DNA of 64,000 bases, taken from assembly GCA_021613535.1 (NCBI GenBank), contig CP075494.1, forward strand, positions 9,114,001-9,178,000, given 5' to 3'. Shown here piece after piece: positions 50,801 through 63,378 of the stretch. Under the pieces are notes generated by a model that ran no database searches, was not told the origin of the DNA, and was given only the letters and a program-made list of their open reading frames with translations. Position 1 is the stretch's first letter, and each line of letters opens with the position of its first letter. The stretch comes from Adineta vaga (taxonomy: Eukaryota; Rotifera). The translations under genes were made by a program, and so were the position numbers.

Positions 50801-51732
50801 AAATGAGAACATTTTCCGGCTTCGTACTATCAACTTATAGCTTGTAATTTACAGTTTGTTTTTCCGTCTTGGAGTATAGTCACACCCGTCAAACGATTAT
50901 TATCCGTATACATAGAGTTTCTTTGAAAAAGCAAGATAGTACGAACAAACAAAAATATGACTTGATCTAAAAGTACTCGATCCAATTATTGAGTGATTTA
51001 GCGACAAATAAATGAGCAAAACGAAATGATAGTAATATGGGTCTGCTATTGTCAGATTACTCGGCATATTTCCGATCACAATGAAGAACTGCCTAGTTCA
51101 TTTATATGCAGACGATAAAAATAGAAAAAAAATAAAACAACAGACGAAAGGCGACGACAGAACAATTGTAGCCTCGAAACTGTTAATAAGTCTAATCAGT
51201 GTACGATATCAATGATACTTGATCTCGACGTTTTTCATTGTTTCGTGTGGGTTAGTGTGGACTAGCAAGGGAAATCGAATGAGAGAAACGATCTTGAATG
51301 AGTTTTTGGGGTAGTAAAGGAACAGAGAACGATTGATTATCCTTTTCTGCAGTCTTTTTCCTCCTCACCCGCTGGTCTCTCGTGTTCTCCGAATAATTGC
51401 AAAGAGAGTAATAAAGAATTGACGATTCATTTCATGCATATTTAGTTCATTGATTTTCCGAAGAAAAAAAACCCGTTTTAATTGATGTTCGAGATACTCA
51501 TGATCGGTCAGCATATAGTAAGAAGCATTTTGTCAACAGTCGATCAATCATATAACCTTTCATCTTATTGTATAGCAAAGATATATCAAAATCATATTTT
51601 CTTCTCTTTAACTTTCAGATAAAACGTATATAATGCAATAATACTTGACACTCAATTGTATATTTAACCAATGTTATTTCTTATTATCAATCTAAATCAA
51701 TCATTTTCTACATTTATTAACTAAAATACGAC
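47831..51732. other. Long non-coding or weakly supported interval
   Basis: About 3.9 kb of AT-rich sequence. Two weak coding candidates: an open frame from ATG 48008 to 48256 (MIEERESLSINYTEDF, with a hydrophobic end) and a frame 48981-49158 just after an acceptor-like TTTTGCAG (MLEFLSNISILYCYHAIL). They are not joined by any clear splice logic. Simple repeats: (AAAG)n near 49170-49187, (TTA)n 49726-49751, (GA)n near 50352-50362. The rest presumably includes the SK channel promoter and 5' UTR. Confidence 0.4.
49726..49751 (+). repeat. (TTA)n microsatellite
   Basis: About nine uninterrupted TTA/ATT units. Confidence 0.9.
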
Positions 51733-54700
51733 ATGTCTTCGATTAGTGCAACGTCGAATATTCTTATTGGTCATCCGACATTTAGTCGATCGATTGAATC
51801 ACATAGTAGTGCGCATTCAGGTGACACGAACTATCTGGTTGGCGTCGAGCTGGAACAGTTTGTAGTGATGATGTTGCCACGCAAACAGAAGGTGTAACTA
51901 CTGTCGGTCCTGGTGCTACGGCTACTGGTAGTGGAAGTGTATCCGGTAGTGGAAGAACTCTATTAGGTGAATTAAAACGACGACGAGACGAAACAATTGT
52001 GGATATTAGTTTGGAATCAATGAAATATAATGGAGGTAAATAGTTGTTTAATTTATTCATGAATTATAGATGACATGTATAAACATATCTAACCGAATTT
52101 TAGTGTTATTAATGGCATAAATATCTTTGTATTGAGCTTTTTTTTCTCCTAGTATGAAGAGAAAAGACGAAACAGAAAGAAGAACGCGATTGATAATTGA
52201 TCGAGAGGTTTATTTTTCTTTTTCTTCTGTAGCAATACCATTTCGTCAGTTACAACGACCTGATCGTTTACCCCGGCAAGGATCACGCCAAAGTGAATGT
52301 GACGGCTCATTGCTCGGTGATTTTATGGCAAATACATCCCAATCGAATACATCCACATGTTTACATCCAAATGCGGAAAGAAAAACGGCAATGTCATCGA
52401 CAGCAAATACTTCAAATCCAAATGATTTATCCTCTGTTGCCGTAACAAGTCCGTTAACTCATCCAAGTAGAAGAAAAAAAAGAAATATTTTTATCTATCT
52501 AAATACTTTTTATACTCATTTAGATGACACGAAAAGTGCTGAACGTTCAACACGAAAAGAATGTTATCGATTAGGACGACGAAAACTACTCTTTGAGCAA
52601 CGTCGTCAAGCATCGGATTATGCACTATTATTTGCTATGATTGGACTTTTTCTCATGGTGCTTGAGCAAGAAGTAACAATGGCTAAAATTTATGACAAGG
52701 TACGATGAATTGAAAGAATAATTAACATTCGCTAGAGGATATACAATCTCTATATATACGAAAGAGATTAAGAAAAAAGAGTGCTTCGTTAATGAATACA
52801 CTGAAGTGATCATTGATATTTGCAATAGTACGCTCTTCATAACCTTCATCTATTTTTGTTTTGTCAATAGAAAAGTTCTTTTATTTGGTACTTAATTACG
52901 ATGTTTTAGATCTCGACATTGAACATTGTATATGGAATTAGAAGAGAATATCATTTGTAACGCTTCGAAGAAGATTTATTATGTGTGAAACATTCAAAAC
53001 GCAAAAAAACACTAATGTCTTATAGATGTTTTCTTGCTTTGTGCATTCATTTCACTCAATGAGTTTGCACTTTCTTCTTCAATCTTTTCTCCCAGTTAAT
53101 GCCATAGTTATTCATCTGAACAGTGCCTACAAAACAACAAAAGAGAACGAAAGGGAGAGAGAGAGAAAGAAATATCTGCCTTGGAGAACAGATTAGCATA
53201 TCATAAGATTTGTGCAAGAAAAAAAAATGAAAATAATTCATTTCTAAAATTGATTTTCTTTAGAAGCATTGGTGCTCGTTATTAGTCAAATCATGTATAA
53301 GTTTATCTACAATAATTTTAGTTGCAATGATTATTCTTTATCATACATTGGAAGTTAAAGTAAACTAGATCAAATTTCATTCGATAGATTCTTGTCAGTT
53401 TTGTTTTCGATAGTTATTTATGATTGATAATTGTTTGGAAGATTGGCGAATAGCTTTAACTTGGCAACGTTTATTTCAAATCGGTGCTGAAGTTACAAGT
53501 AAAATGACATTTATATAGAGAATCATCTTTTGAATTCATTTCATATCTCTCTAGTTTGTGCTATTCATCCGATTCCTGGAAATTTTCAATTCAAATGGAC
53601 TACTCATATGTCCAATAAAGCAGATCATCATTCAATTTTAAAAACAACTCATGTTTATATTGATATTCTACTTTCATTACCAATGTTCTTTCGACTATAC
53701 TTAATATGTCGCGTAATGCTTTTACATAGCAAATTATTTACAGGTTAGAACTTTAATTTGTTTTTCACAAAAAAGAGAATAAAAAATATGAATGTCTTCG
53801 TTTTTTTGCTCTTAATCAATAGATGCTTCATCAAGAAGTATTGGAGCTTTCAATCGAATTAAATTTAATACTGCATTCGTATTAAAAACCTTGATGACAA
53901 TATGTCCGGGAACAGTTTTATTGGTTTTTATTCTTTCATTATTTATCATCGCTAGTTGGACATTAAGAGCATGTGAAAGGTAGGAGAAAAACTTTGTTTA
54001 TCAATGAGATTATTTATGAATATTTTTCTTAGTAATCACGATCCAAAACATCATGGAAATCTTCTCAATTCAATGTGGTTAGTAGCGATTACATTTCAGC
54101 CATTGGATATGGTGATTTAGTTCCAAATACTTATTGTGGTCGAGCTATTTGTGTTGCATCTGGTGTCATGGTATGAACATTTTTATTGTTGTTGTTGTTG
54201 TTGTTGTTGACGATAGTATTCAGACAAGAAAATATTTGCACCTAGAGATTAGTTCTATAAATTAGAATTCTTTGAGATAAACACGCAAGTCATCAGAGAT
54301 ATATGTAACTAATAAATTTAAATAAAAGATAACTCATCGATGTGTTTGTGAAGATGACATTTTATGTATTATTCATGAATGTAGGTATCAACATGCGCAA
54401 AAGTAGTATCCCCATCAGTATTTTACATTTTGAATATTTTGATAATAAATAAACGATTTTTTGATAACGATTGAGTTTTGTCCAATTGTATACGTCAAGA
54501 ACGCACAATTAGACAATCTAATATGAATTTTGGTCCTTGAAAAGAAGGCATATATGTCCCTATGCAATCAAGAAATTCTCTTTTCGATCTTTTGATCAAT
54601 TACTGAATATGAAAGAAAAGAAAGTCGTATTGTGCATGTCTAATAATTCCATTATTCTTATGTTAAAATAGAATTCGAACTAATTTACTCATCGTTTCTT

Positions 54701-55599
54701 TAGTTAAATCATTGAATAAATAACTGCAACTAAGTTATTCTGATACCAAACATAATCTTTCATTTTGTACTAATTTTTCTTTAGGGTGTTTGTTGCACAG
54801 CTACGATGGTTGCTGTACTTGCTCGTAAATTAGAATTAACACGTGCGGAAAAACATGTTCATAATTTTATGATGGATACGCAATTAACTAAACGAGTATG
54901 TTCATTTGCTCTTCAGTAATCATGCCATTTTGTTTTTCTCTAATTATATTTAGTTAAAAAACGCAGCAGCGAACGTCTTACGGGAAACTTGGCTGATTTA
55001 TAAATATACTAAATTAGTCAAATATATAAATACATCCAAAGTGCGAACTCATCAACGGAAATTTCTTCATGCTATTCATAGGTTAGTAATGACAAGAGAA
55101 AACACGAACTTCAATTCTAAGTATATACTTCCTTCTTTATTTAGTCTACGAAAAGTCAAATTAGATCAAAGAAAATTAACAGATAATATCAATGCTGTAT
55201 CAAGTATCACACGTGTAAAAATAATATATGTAAAGTAGATCAAAATCTTATGTTAGTCTTTTCTAGCTTCAATCATCGATATTCGATGTTGTATCACAAA
55301 TGGTCACGAATCAAGCTGAATTAGAATCAAGATTTCAAAATTTAGATTCAACAGTATCAAATTTACTAGTAAGAAATCCTTTCATTGAATTCTAGGATAG
55401 AACAATCAACGAATCTATTCTTCTATCTTTATAGTCTCAAGTAGAAAATTTACCAAACGTTGTTGCATCGGCAGTCACCGAACAAAATAATCTCTTATGG
55501 CAACGTTTAGAATCGCATGTTCAAAGACAATTGATGCCAAATCAACAACCATTACCGATCATATCCGTGACTTGTCCTCAACGACAAAATACTGTGTGA
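51733..55599 (+). CDS. Small-conductance Ca2+-activated K+ channel (SK/KCNN), with an apparent frameshift at the pore
   Basis: Calmodulin-gated potassium channel that hyperpolarises neurons after calcium entry. Exons 51733-52035 (ambiguous), 52233-52466, 52524-52699 (S1: [20 protein letters not shown]), 53264-53359 (S2: [20 protein letters not shown]), 53414-53498, 53555-53743 (S3/S4: [20 protein letters not shown]), 53823-53979 (S5: [18 protein letters not shown]), 54033-54170 (pore), 54785-54895 (S6: [18 protein letters not shown]), 54954-55081 and 55145-55214 (calmodulin-binding: [26 protein letters not shown]), 55267-55368 (coiled coil) and 55435-55599. The pore exon is 138 nt where the phases need 139: WLVAITF runs straight into a shifted frame, and the filter [15 protein letters not shown] lies one base out (near 54091-54098). 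The first exon needs either a 38-nt intron (51821-51858) or another indel. Allowing for both, about 638 residues. Confidence 0.88.
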
Positions 55600-56472
55600 T
55601 GTTTCTCATTTTATTTTCTCTCTCTCTTTCTTCATTCTTAACGAACCTGGTGCTTTATTACCAAAAAACAAAAATACACAAAATTCTTTTATTCAGACAA
55701 ATTTTCCTTTGGCGATTACATGTAACACAATCAATTGCTCAATTTATTAAACACATAGAGCACGCGACATAAAACAATCTTTTTTTTCTGTTTATTTTTA
55801 GCATATTTTCAATTTATGAATGTTGTTTGTTTCTATTGATGTTGTTTTATTTTTGTAAAATTAACAAGAAGAATAAAAAGTGATATTCATTTTTCGAGCA
55901 TCTCATTCACATATTGATGAAATTAATAAACGTTTGATAGTTTTGCATTGTCTGTCTATACACTAGACTGATTGTCCTAGATTTTATGTTTCCTTCAAAA
56001 ACAAAATCGGTAGGTATACAATCTATCTATTGAAATCATAAGTCAACTTGTCCGTTGATTTTGTTTTAAAGTAAAATAAAAAGATGTCACGGTGTTTTGC
56101 TATTCACACCGAGCAGATGAATATGAAGTGATGATTAACATTTTCTGTAGGATTTCATAACTAATCCATTCACAAAATGTATTTTGGTTTTTTTTTAATG
56201 GTTAACAAAATCAAAGGCACAAAAAGTTAATGAAATAACAAGAGAAAAAACGACTAAAGAGAAGAAGAAAAACCAAATCAACAAAAGAGGAATGTATACA
56301 TTTAACTGTATACACTATCATCCTCAAAAACAACAGAACTGCCCGCCACAGACATACAAAAACAACAATCACAATATGTTTTGTCTATGAATGGAATAAC
56401 TGAAAACAAACCCGGTGCTCCTAACAGACACGCGTACACACGCAAAAAAACAAAAGTCGAATGATGTTTTAA
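55600..56472. other. Convergent 3' flanks, SK channel / AKAP1-like
   Basis: 3' UTR sequence of two converging genes; no gene, RNA or repeat recognised. Confidence 0.5.
55872..55877 (+). terminator. Poly(A) signal AATAAA, SK channel gene
   Basis: AATAAA about 270 nt after the stop codon. Confidence 0.5.
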
Positions 56473-58521
56473 TCAACTATCAGAATTTGATGTTGACGAA
56501 ATGGTTGACACATCCGACACGGACTGTTCAAATTGATTAGGTAATGATGAAAGAGATGTATTTGCTACTGTTGCATTGATTGGCATTGATGTTGGTTGTT
56601 GACTGTTAATCATTTTCTGAATGTCAGTATTGACTGGTCGTGTCTGAAAACAAATGCAGAGAAGAAAGTTTATTCCTAAAAAAACTTAAGAATACTTACA
56701 TTGCCATGACGTTTTGTTAATTGAATAAATGGAGTATTATCATAATGGTAACCGGTGACAATTGCTTTGAAAGACGAACCAAGTATCATTGGTTTAACTA
56801 ATTCAATTGATTCAGGTGTAAAATCTTCTTGGTCTAAAGGAGAAGAAAAAAACAAGTTGTCATGCTTTTCTTAGACTTTGGTCAAAAATGAATGGCAAAT
56901 GTGATTATTTTACTATGGAAATATGTACTGTCTATTGACACGGATACTTCGGAGGAAAAAAATTCTGATTGATCAAGTAACTATAGAAAGTCTAATTAAT
57001 AATCTGGTTTTAGAATTTCTAATTCATCACTTTTTGAAATCAGTTGTTGCCTTACTATCTGTTGGTACGACGTTATCCAAATAGACTTCTGCTGCTTGAA
57101 ATGGAATGATCATAAAATCTTGTCTAGAAATTATAATAAATTGAATTTCTTTAAGAAACTTTTGCTTTAACCTACCTAAGAACACGTAAAGAACCTGCAT
57201 TCACATAAAGATAACCGCCATAGTCCAAAAATTTGATCAATGCCATATCATCATTACTGTTATATACTGTAATTAAAGCTCGAAACCAACCTGCTTGTGT
57301 TGGTGCTGCACAGATCACTCCAGCTAAACAAACAAAGAAAAAGAAGATCGTGCCTTCTTTGTTCTAAAAAATAAATCTTACGTTGAATAGGTCGAGGTAA
57401 AATTGGTGTCATTTCTGTATGATGATAGAATACGGACATAGAATTATCCAATCGTGTCAATTCAGGATACGATGGATGTAAAATTTGTTGTACAAATATA
57501 TGATTACACGAAACCACACTTGTAACAAGAACTTCAGTTGGAATTCCATCAGGTAGATATAGCTTAAAAGAAAAATAAATAGATTTATATGGGATCCGCT
57601 TCTTTTTGTCGTATATTTTACTTGTGCAGCTGATGATGGTATTGGCACACATTCGGGCGCACGTTGTCGTAAGATAATTTTCTTATTAATTGGACTAAAC
57701 GAAACTTGAGGATATCGATCAGATGGAAAACGTTTTGCTATTAATTCAATTGCTCGTTCTACATCAACACGTCGGCCTAAATTTCGAAATAAGATTAAAC
57801 ATAAAATAAACGAATCAATCACATTCATATACATACCATGTAAGGCAACGACTTGTTTTTCATATGAAACCGCATCATCTCGAACGACTAAATCAACCTG
57901 AGTTATTTGACGAATATAATCAACATGAACACCTTGTCGACCAATAAGACGACCACAGAGATCAACAGGAAAATGAAATTCATAAATAATAATTTCATTT
58001 TGTTTTGCTTCCTAAATAATCATAATAACTTCTTACATTTCAGAGAAAAGTATTTGCGGTTAATTGATCAACCATGTCGTCTTTTGAATTGTAGTTTAAA
58101 ATTTATTACTAAAATCATTTCTTTTACATACTGGTCTACGATTAACTCAATTGATCAAAAGTTTTATATGTATATGGGGAAAAAAACGATAACAATAATC
58201 AATTAAAGTAAGATTAGAAGAAATATGAGACATACGACGCATATCTACTCAGCATTATCTAATCATCAATCATTATGTCTTTCTTTCATTTATGCATCAG
58301 CTGTTCTATTTCAAATAAACCCGACAGTTGTCACCCTTTCTTCGTTCTTTTACCTTATCGTTTTGTTCCATGGATAAATTATCATTTGAAATAATCATTT
58401 CTTCAACTATCTGTTTTTGATTAGTTTCATTGTCCATAGTTTTTGTCGATTGTTTGGTCGAATTAGATGATGATGGTTTTGTAATGACACTTGATTTTGA
58501 GCTTGAATTTTGATTTTTCAT
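56473..58521 (-). CDS. AKAP1-like KH-Tudor protein
   Basis: In animals AKAP1 anchors PKA and mRNAs at the mitochondrial outer membrane. Minus-strand exons 58521-58354, 58011-57837, 57776-57622, 57562-57382, 57323-57176, 57123-57056, 56833-56700 and 56643-56473 close in frame to 399 residues. One KH domain (FHFPVDLCGRLIGRQGVHVD, which has the GxxG loop GRQG) is followed by a Tudor domain (AGWFRALITVYNSNDDMALI, KFLDYGGYLYVNAGSLRVLR, MIIPFQAAEVYLDNVVP). One KH plus one Tudor separates it from TDRKH, which has two KH domains. Vertebrate AKAP1 is about 900 residues and begins with a membrane anchor; here the N-terminus (MKNQNSSSKSSVITKPSSSN) is hydrophilic, with no anchor and no obvious PKA-binding helix. 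An upstream exon could supply one. It is divergent from the UNC-18 gene. Confidence 0.85.
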
Positions 58522-59117
58522 CTGAAAAGAAAAGAATCTATGGAATCGATGATGACGCAGACTTCCGATGCAAACATATTCTATCAGAAAACAATAGAGA
58601 GCGAATATTCGAATAAGACTAACATTATTAATTCTCCGCGTTTTAGTTCGTTTCTGTGTTGTTTATCAAAGATTGATTTTTACGAAACCAATCATCGACA
58701 AAGGGTAGTTATTTCGACATCGGTAAAATAAAAATAAAACGATACATGAATAGATTCTAAAAAATCATCATCATCATCTTTTTCTTCTCTTGTCGCGATC
58801 ATTCAGTTTATTCCATTGTCTACAATATGTTATTCATCACTGGTACATGCTGGAGAAGAAACGATGAATAAACTTCTTTTCTTCCTATTGATTCATTTTT
58901 CTAACCAATAGAAAAATACCTCCAAAACTCAACTGCATTTGTAGATTATATTTCCAACCATTAATACGTACTTCTATCCTCAATACCACTATTTGTTAAT
59001 TTAATATCACACTAATGTCTAATTGAACAAATAAATAACTAGTTCAGAATAATTGACGATCGATCTTCTTTTTTTATACGTGATTTTTTATTTTTAATAC
59101 ATATGAATTAATACAAA
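58522..59117. promoter_or_regulatory. Divergent intergenic region, AKAP1-like / UNC-18
   Basis: 596 nt between two divergent start codons; may serve as a shared promoter region. A plus-strand frame here (58510-58731) overlaps the AKAP1-like start region antisense and has no support. Confidence 0.4.
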
Positions 59118-62100
59118 ATGACAACGTCCAATCTACAAAAACTAGTCGGAGCAAGTATGAAAAAATTCTCTGTTATTTTCGTTTGTTTTTCAACTGCTGT
59201 TTTTTTTTCGTATCTATTTAGAACTTATCAATGAAATGTTACGATGTGATTCCGTTAAACAGAAAGAACGGAATGATTGGAAAGTTCTTGTTATGGATCG
59301 TTTAGCAACACGAATTATATCTGCATCATGTAAAATGCATGATATTATGTCAGAAGGAATAACCAGTACGAAATAAAGTTTTTATGTTTCATTTAGTTAA
59401 AGCTTATTTGATGAATTTTAGTTGTGGAAGATATTATGAAAAAACGTGAACCATTAGGAATGTTAGAAGCTGTTTATTTTATTCAACCGAACGAAAAAGT
59501 ATGTAGAAGAATGAATCAATGGTGTCATTTTGTTTATTCGAATACTTTTTTGTTAGTCCGTCAACGAACTTATCAATGATTTTGACAAAGCAAATGCATT
59601 AGTACCAAAATATAAAGCAGCACATGTGTTTTTCACAGAAGGTAAAAATTTCGACGAGGAAATCTTTTTTTCTACATAAATTCACTTTGTTTTTGAATAA
59701 TATCGAAAAATCATGACTTTCTTTCCGATCATGAGTCACGATGACTTATTACATGGGATAGACATGATGCAGTCATCCTCTTATGATTAAAAGCCTTTGC
59801 AAGAATCGAGTGTGCTATAATTAGTGTTATGACAATCTTTGATTGAAATACATCTCGTTATGATTACATATGAAAAATAAAGATAACAAGAGGAATAGAA
59901 ACGAATAGATATGACTTTTAACTGTTATCATGTAAAATAACTCAGACATTTAGATAAACGTATAATTGAAATGATGATAGAATCAAATTGATTAGAGTAT
60001 AATATTACATTAAGAAGAATTATAGTATGATTCATGTAAACGATAATACACTTTATTTACTTGATGAGAGATGTAAATTTATAGATGCTATTTTTAAAGG
60101 ACATTAATTTGCTATAGATTTTTATTTATTCTCAGTATTATACTCCCTTCAGAGACCAAGTCTTTTTTGATTCTCTTGATAATGTCAAGAGTTTGTCGTA
60201 TTAACTGAATTCTTTCGTTGTTGATCAACATCAAGGACCAATTGACTTTTGTACCTCTTTGCGACTACGAAATCTCAACTACATGATGATTACCTGGCTT
60301 TTTTTATGCCTCATTGCATTCATAGAATCTAAAACGTTTCAATTGAACCTAGTTGAATTAGAAACGAAACTTTTGTTTTGACGTAAAAATTTGTTTTTAT
60401 AGACACGATTGTTCTGCAATTGTTTTTCTTACTAATAACTTCTCATTGTTCGAATGTAAATGGACTTTTTATTTTAGCATGCAATTCGGAGTTATTTACC
60501 AGATTAACTCAATCAAAATGCGCAAAATATATAAAAACATTACGCGAAGTTAATATTGCTTTCTTACCATATGAGCGTCAGGTAAAAGATGAACCTAATT
60601 CTTCTTTAACTTCAATTTCTTTCTTCAAAAGGTCTTTACACTTGATTCACCTGATACATTTTTCATTTCGTACGATCCATCACAAGCAAGTGCTCGTGTT
60701 CAACAACTAGATGTTATTGCTGAACAAATTGCAACATTATGTGCGACACTCGGCGAATATCCAACTATTCGTTATCGTAGTGAAAATGAAAAATTAGTAG
60801 AATTTGCTCATGCTGTTCATCAGAAATTGAATCAATACAAAGCTGATGATGCAACTATGGGAGAAGTAAATGTGTTTTTGTTTTGTAGAAAATCTCTTTG
60901 TTACAATGTTTCATCTTAGGGTGGTGACAAAGCTAAATCCGTTTTACTTTTACTTGATCGAGGTTTTGATGCTGTTTCACCATTACTTCATGAATTAACA
61001 TTCCAAGCAATGGCACATGATTTATTAAAAATAGAAAATGATGTTTTCGAGTATGATTTTGTTGTACTTAACAGTATGTGAAAATAGTTATTTTCTTTTT
61101 ATATGTATAGAAATGAAGTTCAAACACCTGGCGCCGATCCGAAAGCTAATCCAGGACAAAAACAAAAAGTTTTATTAGATGAAAATGATGAACTATGGAC
61201 TGAACTTCGTCACCAACATATTGCTGTTGTTACACAGTACGTAAATTTCTTTATTCTCCTACTTATTGATACATCTTTGCGTTTTCTTTTAATAGGAGTA
61301 TTACCAAGAAAATCAAAGATTTTGCTATACAAAAACGTGTTAAAGATGCCGATCGTGGTGAACGAACAACTATGAAAGATCTTTCGTATGTCAATTTCGA
61401 TTATGTTTTCTTCAGTTCTATTTTTCTTCAAATAGGGTCATGATTAAAAAAATGCCACAATATCAAAAAGAATTAAATGCTTATGCACTTCATTTTAATA
61501 TTGCTGAACAATGTATGAATGCATACAATCGAGATTCAGGAGAAAAATTATGCTCCGTCGAACAGGTAAAAACAGGAAATGAAAAACTATAATTCTTTGT
61601 ACGATAAAAAGTATCAAGTGCACTTCCGTTTTAAGAAGCAAGCGAAGGTTACTTCCGGTAGTCTAAATTCGATCAATCATATTGACACGAAAGATGATTT
61701 ATGTTTTTCTTTTTAATTTAATTATTGAACATAATTAAATTGAATGAACTTATTTATAGAATTTGGCAATGGGTACTGATGCAGAAGGTGAACGTATCAA
61801 AGATCATATGCGTAATATTGTACCATTGTTACTTGATACTGTCATTGCAATTGAAGACAAACTACGTATCATTATGTTATATATTTTACATAAAAATGGT
61901 AAAGAAATGATTTAATTATTGAAATTTTTTCTTGTAAAATATTCGAGAAGAGATATTCCATTCACAAATAAATCTAAATTTAGGTTATTGTTCGACACCA
62001 CCAGATACCTTCGGTAAAGAGATCAATATAATCGCTCGTTTGGGTTTGGGACTTATTTTTTCTCGCTAATTCTAACTGATCAATTGACATAATTCATTTC

Positions 62101-63378
62101 GATATTTTAAACAGACATCTCTAATTTCGATTTGTTTGTTTCTTTTTTTTTCATCCAGGCATTACGGAAGAAAATCTTGATAAATTATTAAGTCATGCAT
62201 TAATCCCAACTGACAAAAAAGGAATTATCTCTAATATGCAACATTTAAATTTACAAATTATTCAAGATCAAAGTCGAGTAAGTGTATTCATATCTTTTTT
62301 GTTTGATGAATAAAACAAATCACTCCTCCAGCGTGAAAGTGGAGTATCAGCGGATTTAGGCAGAACATCTGCCATGCATATGGCTACGGAACTATTTATA
62401 AAACCGTCCGGGGTGATTTGAATCTTTTCGTTTTCTTCTCTTGATGAGCATGACTAAATCTCTTAGTGACGGTATCTACGTACATAATTTACTTTATTCT
62501 CCTTTTCTTCTTCTTCTTCTTTGTCTTCTTCATTTATGTTTAAGCATGAAAAACAATATTTTTCTCTGCATGCAGAAGGAAATAATCGATGAAATATCAA
62601 TGATAAATATGAACGAATTTTTTCGTAGGCTGGTAGACGTAAAAACATTCCACAATCAAGAAAGGAGCGTACAGAAACAACCTATACAAATTCAAGATGG
62701 ACACCCTATGTTAAAGATATCATGGAGGTACAAAATAGAAGTGAAAAAGAAATAAAATTTTGAAATGAATTCTTTTTTTTTGAAGGATATTATTGATGAA
62801 AAATTGGATTCAAGACAATTTCCATTAATCGGTGGACAAAGAAACATTACAGCTAACTTTTCTGCGCAAAGGTAAAGCTAATCAAATAAATGTTACCTGT
62901 GAGAAGCAAACCTACTACTAATTTGAGTTTTCAACAAATAGTATCATGTACAAAACTAAAAACGAATAGACGAATCTTTTTTTTATCTATTTCAAACTTG
63001 ATGTTTCATATTACTCAGAATTTTTTCTCTAAAAGAAGAGTCTCAGTGAACGAACGTAAGAATTCCTCTTTTATTTAGTTCTCGAGAATTTGGTGGTTGG
63101 ATGCAAAATCGTAAAGGCGCCGTTCGATCAGGTCCACGTTTAATTGTCTTCATTCTTGGTGGCGTGTGTTATAGTGAGCTTCGTTCTGCTTATGAAGTTA
63201 CTCAAAATAATAATAAGAAATGGGAAGTATTTATCGGTAAGTGAATCGTTTTCTTTTACATGATTTTTGTTTCATGTTTTTTTCGTTCTAATATTTAATA
63301 GGTAGTGATCATATTGTAACTCCGAGACAATTCTTACGCGATCTTGAGATGAAACCACGGCAAGAAGATGAACAGTAG
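59118..63378 (+). CDS. STXBP1: UNC-18/STXBP1 (Sec1/Munc18) syntaxin-binding protein
   Basis: SM protein that chaperones syntaxin and templates SNARE assembly for synaptic vesicle fusion. Core exons 59118-59154, 59222-59365, 59422-59498, 59557-59641, 60478-60581, 60632-60865, 60920-61050, 61111-61236, 61296-61385, 61436-61565, 61760-61898, 62159-62277, 62629-62727, 62786-62871, 63079-63236 and 63302-63378 close in frame to 611 residues (vertebrate Munc18-1 is about 600). Diagnostic stretches: [98 protein letters not shown] and [17 protein letters not shown]. The gene is complete. Two further phase-compatible exons (61984-62013 and 62332-62412) are listed separately. Intron 4 (59642-60477, 836 nt) is much longer than the rest and shows nothing recognisable. 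Confidence 0.96.
61984..62013 (+). other. Candidate 30-nt cassette microexon in UNC-18
   Basis: Flanked by a good acceptor (AAATTTAG) and donor (TTCG|gtaaag). It is 30 nt with phase 1 at both ends, so it would insert [10 protein letters not shown] between KN and GITEEN without changing the frame. The UNC-18 family normally reads KNGITEEN without a break here. Confidence 0.55.
62332..62412 (+). other. Candidate 81-nt cassette exon in UNC-18
   Basis: Preceded by CTCCTCCAG and followed by GGG|gtgatt (weaker donor). Phase 0 at both ends; adds 27 residues ([20 protein letters not shown], then LFIKPSG) between IIQDQSR and AGRRKNIPQ. Related proteins align across this point without an insert. Confidence 0.5.

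Noticed and set aside
51782-52060. 92-residue minus-strand frame
   Set aside because: Antisense of the SK channel first exon.
57907-58206. Plus-strand frame with M/N/T-rich start
   Set aside because: Overlaps the KH exon of the AKAP1-like gene in antisense and the following intron.
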